The position numbers and the translations under genes are program-made. Source: Alphaproteobacteria bacterium UBA685 (GTDB lineage Bacteria > Pseudomonadota > Alphaproteobacteria > Puniceispirillales > Puniceispirillaceae). Taken from it: a stretch of DNA of 7,300 nt. The notes under the pieces are model-generated. The model was given only the letters and a program-made list of their open reading frames with translations, searched no databases and was not told the DNA's origin. The stretch spans positions 1 through 7,300 of the forward strand of contig DBMZ01000110.1 of assembly GCA_002299005.1 (NCBI GenBank). Reading direction: 5' to 3'. Positions 1-6,393 of this stretch are shown piece after piece. Position 1 is the stretch's first letter, and every line of letters starts with the position of its first letter.

Positions 1-1037
1 GCTAGATTAAAAGGTGCCACTTCTTCTGGCCAAATAATCCCTTTTTCATCATGGCTAGCCTCAATGATACCGCCGACAAGACGCGAGACGCCAATGCCAT
101 AAGAGCCCATATGAAGCGGCTGTGGCTTGCCATCCTTGCCTTGGACACTTGCGCCCATTGGCTCTGAATATTTGGTGCCAAAATAGAAGATATGACCAAC
201 CTCAATACCGCGCTTTTCAAGCAAATCAGCCGCCGGCACATCACAATTCTGTGCCTCATGTTTCTCATCAGTCTTCGCATAGATAGAGGTGAATTTGTCC
301 ACCACCGGCTGGAGATCATCTTCATAAGAGATATCAGCCACCATATCTGTATTCAGCCATTTTTTATCAAAGAAAACACCAGATTCGCCTGTATCGGCGA
401 GAATGATAAATTCATGCGACATATCCCCGCCAATAGGCCCTGTATCAGCTTCCATCGGAATCGCTGTTAGCCCCATGCGTGCAAATGTCTTCAAATAAGA
501 GACAAACATCTTATTATAGGCGATTTTCGCACCCTCACGGCTTACATCAAAGCTGTAGGCGTCTTTCATCAAGAATTCACGGCCACGCATCACACCAAAG
601 CGCGGGCGCACCTCATCACGGAACTTCCATTGAATGTGATAAAGATTAACCGGCAAAGCCTTGTATGAACGAATATGAGTGCGGGCGATATCAGAGACTT
701 GCTCTTCATTTGTCGGCCCATAGAGCATATCTCTTTCATGGCGGTCGGTAATGCGCAGCATTTCAAGACCATAATCATCATAACGCCCTGATTCCTGCCA
801 TAATTCAGCTGGCTGAATCGTTGGCATCTTTATCTCTAGCGCGCCTGATGCGTTTTGTTCCTCACGCACAATTTGCTCAATCTTCTCAAGCACCTTGAGG
901 CCAAGTGGCAACCATGAATAGATACCAGCACTTGATTGCTGGATCATGCCGGCACGCAACATCAAACGATGTGAGGCAATCTGTGCCTCTTTTGGATTTT
1001 CCTTAAGAACAGGCATGAAATAATTGCTTAGGCGCAT
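1..1037 (-). CDS. proS: Prolyl-tRNA synthetase, short form without the large editing insertion (C-terminal end beyond the window)
   Basis: This class II aminoacyl-tRNA synthetase charges tRNA-Pro with proline in the cytoplasm. The visible 345 residues begin [18 protein letters not shown], a typical bacterial ProS start. Motif 1 is near residues 40-60 ([14 protein letters not shown]). The TNEE substrate-binding motif is at 109-112. Motif 2 is [17 protein letters not shown] at 139-155. Motif 3 is [13 protein letters not shown] at 311-323. The segment between motifs 2 and 3 is only about 150 residues, and the part after [12 protein letters not shown] (199-210) is short, so the large INS editing domain of E. 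coli-type ProS is absent. This matches the alphaproteobacterial forms of about 440 residues. The anticodon-binding domain lies outside the window. The ATG at 1037 is preceded by GAAGAG at 1047-1052, nine bases upstream. The frame is open further up to a TAA, but no better start is seen. The gene is 94 bases downstream of a co-directional hydrolase gene. Confidence 0.96.
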   Translation of the reverse strand, partial: MRLSNYFMPVLKENPKEAQIASHRLMLRAGMIQQSSAGIYSWLPLGLKVLEKIEQIVREEQNASGALEIKMPTIQPAELWQESGRYDDYGLEMLRITDRHERDMLYGPTNEEQVSDIARTHIRSYKALPVNLYHIQWKFRDEVRPRFGVMRGREFLMKDAYSFDVSREGAKIAYNKMFVSYLKTFARMGLTAIPMEADTGPIGGDMSHEFIILADTGESGVFFDKKWLNTDMVADISYEDDLQPVVDKFTSIYAKTDEKHEAQNCDVPAADLLEKRGIEVGHIFYFGTKYSEPMGASVQGKDGKPQPLHMGSYGIGVSRLVGGIIEASHDEKGIIWPEEVAPFNL

Positions 1038-1062
1038 AATCTTTAACTCTTCATTCAAATAG

Positions 1063-1082
1063 GGGGCACGAACATCTGCCCC
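1063..1082. other. GC-rich stem-loop in the hydrolase-proS gap
   Basis: GGGGCA (1063-1068) and TGCCCC (1077-1082) are perfect reverse complements, with an 8-base loop between them. The structure lies 25 bases upstream of the proS start codon and about 50 bases downstream of the hydrolase stop. No run of T follows on either strand, so it is not a classic intrinsic terminator. It could be a 5'-leader hairpin of proS, a 3'-end stabiliser of the upstream transcript, or chance. The rest of the 1038-1131 gap contains only the likely proS ribosome binding site and an AT-rich stretch with a -10-like TATGAT (minus strand, 1086-1091) that has no good -35 partner. Confidence 0.4.
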
Positions 1083-1131
1083 GAGATCATATTAGTGCTG
1101 GATATAACTTTATGGTTTTAGGGGTGAAACA

Positions 1132-2178
1132 TCACTCTGGCAAGGGTTTCATGCCGGCAAAATCAAACAGATCAACCAGCATATCTGTTGATACCTCAAA
1201 AACACTTCGCGGTGCCCATCTAGGCGCATTATCCTTATCAATTAAGACCGCACGAACGCCCTCGATAAAATCAGGTCGCTTTGTCATTTTCACTGCCAGA
1301 AAATAATCGCGCAAAATGGCCTCTTCATTGGATGCAGGGACGGGCAAACAAGTCATCATATACCAAAAGGCCGCAATAGAGGCCGGACATTTATGCGATA
1401 GCGCCTGATGCCAGCTCGCCTCCCCGCCTTGCTGTGCAAGAACCTCTGCTTGTTTGGCGATATCTTGCAGGTTTGGGCGCGCAAACACCTGTTCAATATC
1501 GGCCATCATCATGGCAAAATGAGGGGCTGGCGGCGCTTTGTGATAGCGCGCCAAAACAGCTTCAATCTGCGCCCTATCAGTGACCGCCGCAAGCGCACTC
1601 GCTAGCTCATCAAACATCTCTGAGGGGCAGTGATAATCAGCTATCTGCCATGAAAGCGCATCACCTGCCCCTATCATTGTGCCTGTCATCCCCATCATAA
1701 GCGCGGCCGAAAGAGGTGCGCGGCGTAAAAAGCACGATGCGCCGACATCGGGAAATAACCCAATCGCCGTCTCTGGCATCGCCATCTTAATATGTGAGGA
1801 CACCACCATATAATCTGATAGGCGCGCGACACCAAATCCGCCGCCCATCACCACGCCATCAACCAATGATATCAAAGGCTTTGAATAGCGCGCGAGCATA
1901 AGGTCAAAGCCATATTCAGCATTAAAATAAGGCTCTGCACCAAGCTCTGGATTATCCTTAATAATCGATACCGCCTCTCTGACATCACCGCCCGCACAAA
2001 ACGCACGAGCAGAGGCGGATCTTATCAGCACCAATTTTACCGCCTCATCTGATGCCCACGCTGATAGGGCCGCGGAAATTTGCGTGACCATATCAATCGA
2101 AAGCGCGTTTAACGCCTCAGGCCTATCCAATGTGATGCAACCAGCATGACCAATTTTAGAAAGGATGATATGTGACAT
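1132..2178 (-). CDS. 3-hydroxyisobutyryl-CoA hydrolase-like protein (enoyl-CoA hydratase/isomerase superfamily)
   Basis: The 348-residue protein has the crotonase fold throughout and the length usual for HIBCH (about 350-385). HIBCH hydrolyses 3-hydroxyisobutyryl-CoA in valine catabolism (EC 3.1.2.4), releasing CoA and 3-hydroxyisobutyrate. Visible landmarks are LDRPEALNAL (17-26), the acyl-CoA pocket RAFCAGGDVR (58-67), the oxyanion-hole loop DGVVMGGGFGVA (107-118), and MPETAIGLFPDVG (134-146) holding the expected catalytic Glu136 and Asp144. The Glu/Asp pair favours hydrolase over hydratase, which uses two glutamates. The C-terminal block DFIEGVRAVLIDKDNAPRW (303-321) is a HIBCH-subfamily feature. 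Two usually conserved stretches differ: CPASIAAFW (264-272) replaces the common SPTSLK-type segment, and ASCFL (147-151) replaces GGYFL. Activity on a related acyl-CoA is therefore possible. The start ATG at 2178 has only a weak purine-rich site upstream. The gene is transcribed divergently from hemB. Confidence 0.88.
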   Translation of the reverse strand: MSHIILSKIGHAGCITLDRPEALNALSIDMVTQISAALSAWASDEAVKLVLIRSASARAFCAGGDVREAVSIIKDNPELGAEPYFNAEYGFDLMLARYSKPLISLVDGVVMGGGFGVARLSDYMVVSSHIKMAMPETAIGLFPDVGASCFLRRAPLSAALMMGMTGTMIGAGDALSWQIADYHCPSEMFDELASALAAVTDRAQIEAVLARYHKAPPAPHFAMMMADIEQVFARPNLQDIAKQAEVLAQQGGEASWHQALSHKCPASIAAFWYMMTCLPVPASNEEAILRDYFLAVKMTKRPDFIEGVRAVLIDKDNAPRWAPRSVFEVSTDMLVDLFDFAGMKPLPE

Positions 2179-2199
2179 AATCTGTGGCCCTATATGATA

Positions 2200-2237
2200 C
2201 TTAACGTTATGTGCTATGCTTAAACTTATGTGTTATC
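2200..2237. repeat. Two tandem copies of a 19-bp imperfect repeat in the divergent intergenic region
   Basis: Copies at 2200-2218 and 2219-2237 abut each other and agree at 15 of 19 positions. The shared core is TTATGTGYTAT (2207-2217 and 2226-2236). A third, looser core, ATATGTGCCTAT, lies at 2247-2258, and a fourth, ATATGTGACAT, at 2168-2178 covers the start codon of the hydrolase gene. The TATGTG elements are spaced by 39, 19 and 21 bases, close to whole turns of the helix. This looks like a regulator-binding array between the divergent genes, but no known regulator could be matched to it. The array is nearer the hydrolase start (22 bases from the first tandem copy) than hemB. Confidence 0.45.
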
Positions 2238-2304
2238 GTGCCGGCTATATGTGCCTATTGTGACAAAATTTCGCGTGATACGCCTCGATAGTAGCATAGA
2301 CGAA

Positions 2305-2345
2305 TTAACTAAAACGCTCTAGTTTAGGTTAACAATTGTTTTAAC
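2305..2345. promoter_or_regulatory. Inverted repeat and overlapping palindrome just upstream of hemB
   Basis: TTAACTAAAAC (2305-2315) and GTTTAGGTTAA (2322-2332) are inverted repeats matching at 9 of 11 positions around a 6-base centre. Immediately after, AACAATTGTT (2331-2340) is a perfect 10-bp palindrome. The GTTAA at 2328-2332 can also pair with TTAAC at 2341-2345, which ends three bases before the hemB ribosome binding site. The DNA could be an operator, or the RNA could form alternative hairpins in the leader. The region is AT-rich, so chance symmetry is a real alternative. No convincing -35/-10 pair was found anywhere in 2179-2364: the best -35-like element is GTGACA at 2260-2265, without a good -10 at the right distance. 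Confidence 0.35.
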
Positions 2346-2348
2346 GTT

Positions 2349-2352
2349 GAGG
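2349..2352 (+). promoter_or_regulatory. Ribosome binding site deciding the hemB start
   Basis: GAGG lies 12 bases before the ATG at 2365. The in-frame TTG at 2347 overlaps this motif and has no Shine-Dalgarno sequence of its own, so the ATG is preferred, giving a 330-residue protein instead of 336. The spacing is slightly long. Confidence 0.6.
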
Positions 2353-2364
2353 AATCTAAAAAAG

Positions 2365-3357
2365 ATGAATCGCTCTTATCCTACGACAAGATTACGCCGC
2401 CTGCGTCAGTCATCTTTCATCAGAGATATGGTGCAAGAAACAAGGCTTCATGCCTCTGACTTTATCTGGCCACTTTTTGTGATTGAGGGTGAGGATATTG
2501 TCGAGCCGATCGCCTCTATGGGGGGCGTTAACCGCTACTCAATCGACCAGCTTATTGTGCAAGCTGGCAAGGCGGTTGAACTTGGTATCAGAGCAATTGC
2601 TATCTTCCCCAAGATCGAAGCAAACCTCAAAGATGAGGCAGGCTCTCTTGCAAGTGATGAAAATAACCTTGTGTGCCGCGCCGTCAGAGCCGTTAAAGCC
2701 GCTCATCCAGAGTTAGGCATTATCTGTGATGTCGCGCTTGACCCCTTTACAAGCCATGGCCATGACGGCCTTTTATCAGGCGATAAAATCCTCAATGATG
2801 AGAGCGTCGCTGTGCTTTGTGCGCAAGCCATTGTCCAAGCAAAGGCTGGCTGTGATATCATCGCCCCCTCAGATATGATGGATGGCCGTATTGGCGCGAT
2901 TAGAGCGGCGCTTGATAAGGCTGGTTTTCACGATGTGATGATCCTCTCTTATGCCGCGAAATATGCCTCAGCCTATTATGGGCCATTCCGTGATGCTGTG
3001 GGCGCTGGCAAGAAACTAGGCGGTGATGGCAAGAAAACCTATCAGATGAACCCTGCCAATAAAGACGAAGCCTTGGCTGAGATTGAAATGGATATTAATG
3101 AAGGCGCTGATATGATCATGGTCAAGCCTGGCATGCCTTATTTGGATGTGTTGCAAGCCGCCAAGACAGCCTTTGGCGTGCCGAGCTTTGCCTATCAGGT
3201 ATCAGGCGAATATGCGATGTTGCGCAATGCGGTTGATGCCGGCCTTATGGGCGAAGAGGCTATTTATGAGAGCCTATTATGCTTTAAGCGTGCGGGTGCG
3301 GATGGGATATTGACCTATTTTGCGCCGATGATGGCCTCTCATCTGGCGGAAGAATAG
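2365..3357 (+). CDS. hemB: Porphobilinogen synthase (delta-aminolevulinic acid dehydratase), Asp-type metal site
   Basis: HemB condenses two 5-aminolevulinate molecules into porphobilinogen, the first common pyrrole of heme, siroheme, cobalamin and chlorophylls (EC 4.2.1.24). It is a cytoplasmic homo-oligomeric TIM-barrel enzyme. The 330-residue length is normal. The two active-site lysines are visible: Lys199 in SYAAKYASAYYGPFRD and the Schiff-base Lys254 in MVKPGMPYLD. The metal loop reads DVALDPFTSHGHDG (122-135), with Ala124, Asp126 and Asp134 where zinc enzymes such as E. coli HemB have three cysteines. By comparison with the Pseudomonas aeruginosa enzyme this implies no catalytic zinc and dependence on magnesium. 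The N-terminal arm (RLRRLRQSSFIRDMVQET) is the usual oligomerisation arm. The gene starts a plus-strand unit with bpt, which begins 46 bases after the hemB stop. Confidence 0.97.
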   Translation: MNRSYPTTRLRRLRQSSFIRDMVQETRLHASDFIWPLFVIEGEDIVEPIASMGGVNRYSIDQLIVQAGKAVELGIRAIAIFPKIEANLKDEAGSLASDENNLVCRAVRAVKAAHPELGIICDVALDPFTSHGHDGLLSGDKILNDESVAVLCAQAIVQAKAGCDIIAPSDMMDGRIGAIRAALDKAGFHDVMILSYAAKYASAYYGPFRDAVGAGKKLGGDGKKTYQMNPANKDEALAEIEMDINEGADMIMVKPGMPYLDVLQAAKTAFGVPSFAYQVSGEYAMLRNAVDAGLMGEEAIYESLLCFKRAGADGILTYFAPMMASHLAEE

Positions 3358-3403
3358 TTTTCATCACTTGCCTTGCCTAGCGCAAGAGAGCAGACTTGAC
3401 CTT

Positions 3404-4141
3404 ATGGAACAGCGGAAGCCTTTATTTGACCAAAAGCCCCTGCGCATGCGCATGACGCGTGCCAATCCGTGCGCCTATATTGAGGGCAATGTTGAACAAC
3501 GCTTGGCGCTTGATTTGAAGGAAAACCCCGAAGCGCATGATAAGCTGGCGATGGCGGGGTTTCGGCGTGTTGAAAATTGGGCCTATAAGCCTGTATGCCA
3601 AAAATGCCAAGCTTGCATGCCCATTCGCATTGACTGTGCGCAATTCAAGAGCGGCCGGAACCTGTCACGTATCTATAAGAGCAATCAGGATTTAAGGCGC
3701 TCGCTTTCAACAAGCCAAGTCAATGATGAGCATTATATCCTGTTTCAGGAATATCTCACCAACCGTCATGAAGATGGACAAATGGCGGCTATGAGCTTCC
3801 AAGAATTCACAAACATGATCCATAATAGCCCGATTGAGACACTTCTTGTGGAATATCGTGACGTCGCAGATGAGTTGATTGCGTGCATGATGATAGATGT
3901 GCAAAGCGACGGGCTAAGCGCGGTCTATAGCTTTTTTGACCCGCTCTCATCAAACCGTTCACTTGGCACATTCATGATTTTAGATATGATTGCGCTGACC
4001 AAAGAATTGGGCAAAAACTATCTCTATCTCGGCTTTTACATCGCCCAAAGTCGCAAAATGGCCTATAAGGCGCGCTTTTCACCATCAGAGATATTTGTGC
4101 ATGGTGAATGGCAAGCGCTATCAGTCACAGCAGAGCTCTAA
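3404..4141 (+). CDS. bpt: Aspartate/glutamate leucyltransferase (bacterial arginyltransferase family, N-degron pathway)
   Basis: Bpt transfers leucine from Leu-tRNA to proteins with N-terminal Asp or Glu, marking them for ClpS/ClpAP degradation (EC 2.3.2.29 by family). The family is often annotated as arginyl-tRNA-protein transferase. With the ATG at 3404 the protein has 245 residues, a normal bacterial length. The N-terminal domain shows NPCAYIEG (21-28), GFRRVENWAYKPVCQKCQAC (52-71) with Cys65, Cys68 and Cys71, and MPIRID. The C-terminal GNAT-like domain shows YSFFDP (175-180), LGTFMILDMI (187-196) and LGFYIAQSRKMAYKARF (209-225). An in-frame TTG at 3368 would add 12 residues and place the start 10 bases after hemB, but family members usually begin about 15-20 residues before the PCxY block, which favours the ATG. 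It probably shares a transcript with hemB. Its TAA stop is three bases from the parC stop on the other strand. Confidence 0.92.
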   Translation: MEQRKPLFDQKPLRMRMTRANPCAYIEGNVEQRLALDLKENPEAHDKLAMAGFRRVENWAYKPVCQKCQACMPIRIDCAQFKSGRNLSRIYKSNQDLRRSLSTSQVNDEHYILFQEYLTNRHEDGQMAAMSFQEFTNMIHNSPIETLLVEYRDVADELIACMMIDVQSDGLSAVYSFFDPLSSNRSLGTFMILDMIALTKELGKNYLYLGFYIAQSRKMAYKARFSPSEIFVHGEWQALSVTAEL

Positions 4142-4144
4142 TTA

Positions 4145-6367
4145 TCAGGTGAATTTAGCCGGTCTTGGAAAGCCTGTCGGTGGCAATTTACCTGCCGCAC
4201 CGCGCTTTGCCAGCCATGGTGTCAAATCAGTCTCAGTGCGCGTTCTGCCACCACCCATCTGCCATGACAGACCATCTGCGCCGTTAAAGACTTTGATATC
4301 GGCCAGACCGCCATCTTTATAACGCTGGAGTATAACACCGCGTCCACGGCCCAGAATTGGCACCTCATCAAGCTGGAAGATAACCAGCTTACGATTGACG
4401 CCCACAACCGCCACACTATCGCCATCAACCGCACAACAGGCCGCCGCCTTAATAGCGCCAGAGACGTTCAATACTTGCTTGCCGTTCTTCGTCTGCGCAT
4501 AGGCTTGCTCTGTCTCAACCACGAACCCATGACCAGAGCTTGCCGCGACCAGAAGCTTATCTGTGGTGGCTTTGAACATTGAGATAATTGTCGCTTCTGC
4601 TGGCAAATCAATCATCAAATTCAATGGCTCACCAAAGCCCCTGCCGCGTGGCAATTTATCGCCAGCAAGCGTATAGAAACGGCCATTATCGGCAAAAGCG
4701 AGGATTTTATCTGTCGTCTCAGCATGGAAGGCGAAGGCTTTCTCATCGCCATCTTTGAATTTGAACTCTTGTTCTAAATCCACATGCCCCTTCATAGCGC
4801 GCACCCACCCATTGACCGAGCAAATCACGGTAATTGGTTCTTTTTCGGCCAAGATTTCTGTCGGATCATAATCAATAACAGGCGCAGATGCCAGAGATGT
4901 CATCCGCTTATCATCCTTCGCAAAGACGGCGCGCATCTCTTTGATTTGGCTGGAAACTTGCTTCCATTGCAAATCATCACTATTCATCATTTCGCGCAAG
5001 CCATCTTGTTCTTCAATGAGGGCATCACGCTCTTTTCGCAATTCCATCTCTTCCAAGCGGCGCAAGGAGCGAAGACGCATATCCAGAATACCATTGGCTT
5101 GGTTTTCGGTCAGATCAAAGCGCGTCATTAATGCTTGCTTGGGATTTTCTTCTTCACGAATAATGCGGATAACTTCGTCCAAATTCAAAAAGACGATGAT
5201 ATAGCCTTCCAGCATTTCGAGGCGGCGTTCAATCTTATCGAGGCGGAATTGAGAGCGTCTTTGCAGCACTTCACGGCGGTGCGCAAGCCACGCATTCAAA
5301 GCCTCGCGCAAATTCAAGACACCTGGCTTGCCATCTCTATCAAGCACGTTCAAATTCATCGGCACGCGGACTTCAAGATCTGTCAGCTTAAACAGGCTTT
5401 CCATAATCGCCTCAGCATCGACGCGCCGTGATTTTGGCTCGAGGATGATGCGAATATCTTCGGCAGATTCATCTCTGATATCAGCAAGGAATGGCAGCTT
5501 TTTATTATTCAGCATATCGGCCATTTTTTCGATCAAGCGCGATTTTTGCACCTGATACGGTATCTCTGTGACAACGATTTGATAGGCGCCGCCCTTCTCG
5601 CGCTCTACCTCATAGCGTGAGCGCAAACGGAAGCCGCCCTTGCCCGTGCGATACGTCTCAAGGATAGAGTCGGGCTCTTCAACAAGCAGGCCGCCTGTCG
5701 GGAAATCAGGGCCTTGCACAAACCCCACCAAAGTCTCAATCGAGGCATTTGGATGCTTAATCAAATGAAGCGAAGCATCTGCCAATTCAAGCACATTATG
5801 GGGCGGAATTGAGGTGGCCATGCCAACCGCAATACCCTGCGCGCCATTGGCAAGCAAATTTGGAAATCCTGCAGGCAATAAGACAGGCTCTTCACTCTCA
5901 CCATCATAGGTCGGGCGAAAATCGATGGCATCTTCATCAATGCCATCTAGCAAAAGGCGTGAGACTTGCGTCATGCGCGCTTCGGTGTAACGCATCGCGG
6001 CGGCATTATCGCCATCAATATTACCGAAATTCCCTTGCCCATCGACCAGCATATAACGCATGGCAAATTCTTGTGCGAGGCGGACCATCGCATCATAAAT
6101 AGCGGCATCGCCGTGCGGGTGGAATTTACCCATCACATCACCAACCACACGCGCAGACTTCTTAAAGCCTTGGTCAGGGTCCAGCTTAAGCTGGCGCATC
6201 GCAAATAGCAGGCGTCTATGGACAGGCTTTAGGCCGTCACGCACATCTGGCAGAGAGCGCGAGGTAATCGTAGACAGCGCATAGGCAAGATACCGTTCTG
6301 AGAGGGCCGATGAAAAATCAGCCTTAATGATTTGCTGGTCAGGCTCTAAAATATCATCATTTGCCAT
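4145..6367 (-). CDS. parC: DNA topoisomerase IV subunit A
   Basis: ParC is the DNA cleavage subunit of topoisomerase IV. With ParE it decatenates daughter chromosomes and relaxes supercoils (EC 5.6.2.2). The 740-residue length is typical. The N-terminal breakage-reunion domain begins near residue 25 and includes SRSLPDVRDGLKPVHRR (36-52), GKFHPHGDAAIYDAMVRLAQ (80-99) and AMRYTEAR (124-131), where Tyr127 is the expected nucleophile. GAQGIAVGMATSIPPHN (175-191) follows. A charged coiled-coil region (KIERRLEMLEGYI and onward) precedes the C-terminal beta-pinwheel DNA-binding domain, which starts around residue 510. GyrA could be confused with ParC, but no QRRGGKG GyrA box is present; only a degenerate GRGRGV (673-678) occurs, so gyrase A is unlikely. 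Ala88 sits at the position of E. coli ParC Ser80. The start ATG has a good AAGGG site 8 bases upstream, and the gene lies 26 bases after recO in the same direction. Confidence 0.95.
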   Translation of the reverse strand: MANDDILEPDQQIIKADFSSALSERYLAYALSTITSRSLPDVRDGLKPVHRRLLFAMRQLKLDPDQGFKKSARVVGDVMGKFHPHGDAAIYDAMVRLAQEFAMRYMLVDGQGNFGNIDGDNAAAMRYTEARMTQVSRLLLDGIDEDAIDFRPTYDGESEEPVLLPAGFPNLLANGAQGIAVGMATSIPPHNVLELADASLHLIKHPNASIETLVGFVQGPDFPTGGLLVEEPDSILETYRTGKGGFRLRSRYEVEREKGGAYQIVVTEIPYQVQKSRLIEKMADMLNNKKLPFLADIRDESAEDIRIILEPKSRRVDAEAIMESLFKLTDLEVRVPMNLNVLDRDGKPGVLNLREALNAWLAHRREVLQRRSQFRLDKIERRLEMLEGYIIVFLNLDEVIRIIREEENPKQALMTRFDLTENQANGILDMRLRSLRRLEEMELRKERDALIEEQDGLREMMNSDDLQWKQVSSQIKEMRAVFAKDDKRMTSLASAPVIDYDPTEILAEKEPITVICSVNGWVRAMKGHVDLEQEFKFKDGDEKAFAFHAETTDKILAFADNGRFYTLAGDKLPRGRGFGEPLNLMIDLPAEATIISMFKATTDKLLVAASSGHGFVVETEQAYAQTKNGKQVLNVSGAIKAAACCAVDGDSVAVVGVNRKLVIFQLDEVPILGRGRGVILQRYKDGGLADIKVFNGADGLSWQMGGGRTRTETDLTPWLAKRGAAGKLPPTGFPRPAKFT

Positions 6368-6375
6368 CAGATTTG

Positions 6376-6380
6376 CCCTT
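6376..6380 (-). promoter_or_regulatory. Ribosome binding site of parC
   Basis: AAGGG on the minus strand lies in the recO-parC gap, 8 bases before the parC ATG. It is the best Shine-Dalgarno sequence in the window and fixes the start at 6367. The 26-base gap has no room for a separate promoter or terminator, which supports co-transcription with recO. Confidence 0.65.
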
Positions 6381-6393
6381 ATTTATGTCGGCG

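Noticed and set aside
2..325. Open frame on the minus strand of 107 codons
   Set aside because: It lies wholly within proS in another frame. The proS frame carries recognisable class II synthetase motifs, while this one shows no family resemblance.
2260..2292. Possible hemB promoter: GTGACA as -35 with GATAGT as -10
   Set aside because: The -35 matches five of six consensus bases, but the only -10-like hexamer is 21 bases away and poor. No well-spaced pair could be supported.
2347..2364. TTG at 2347 as the hemB start
   Set aside because: The codon overlaps the GAGG ribosome binding site that serves the ATG at 2365, and the extra residues are not expected in the family.
3441..3452. Perfect 12-bp palindrome TGCGCATGCGCA inside bpt
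   Set aside because: It encodes Leu-Arg-Met-Arg-Met at the expected place in the N-terminal region. Codon choice explains it, and there is no partner site.
4784..5555. Several plus-strand open frames of 75-115 codons opposite parC
   Set aside because: They are antisense shadows of parC, with low-complexity or His/Ser-rich translations and no domain resemblance.
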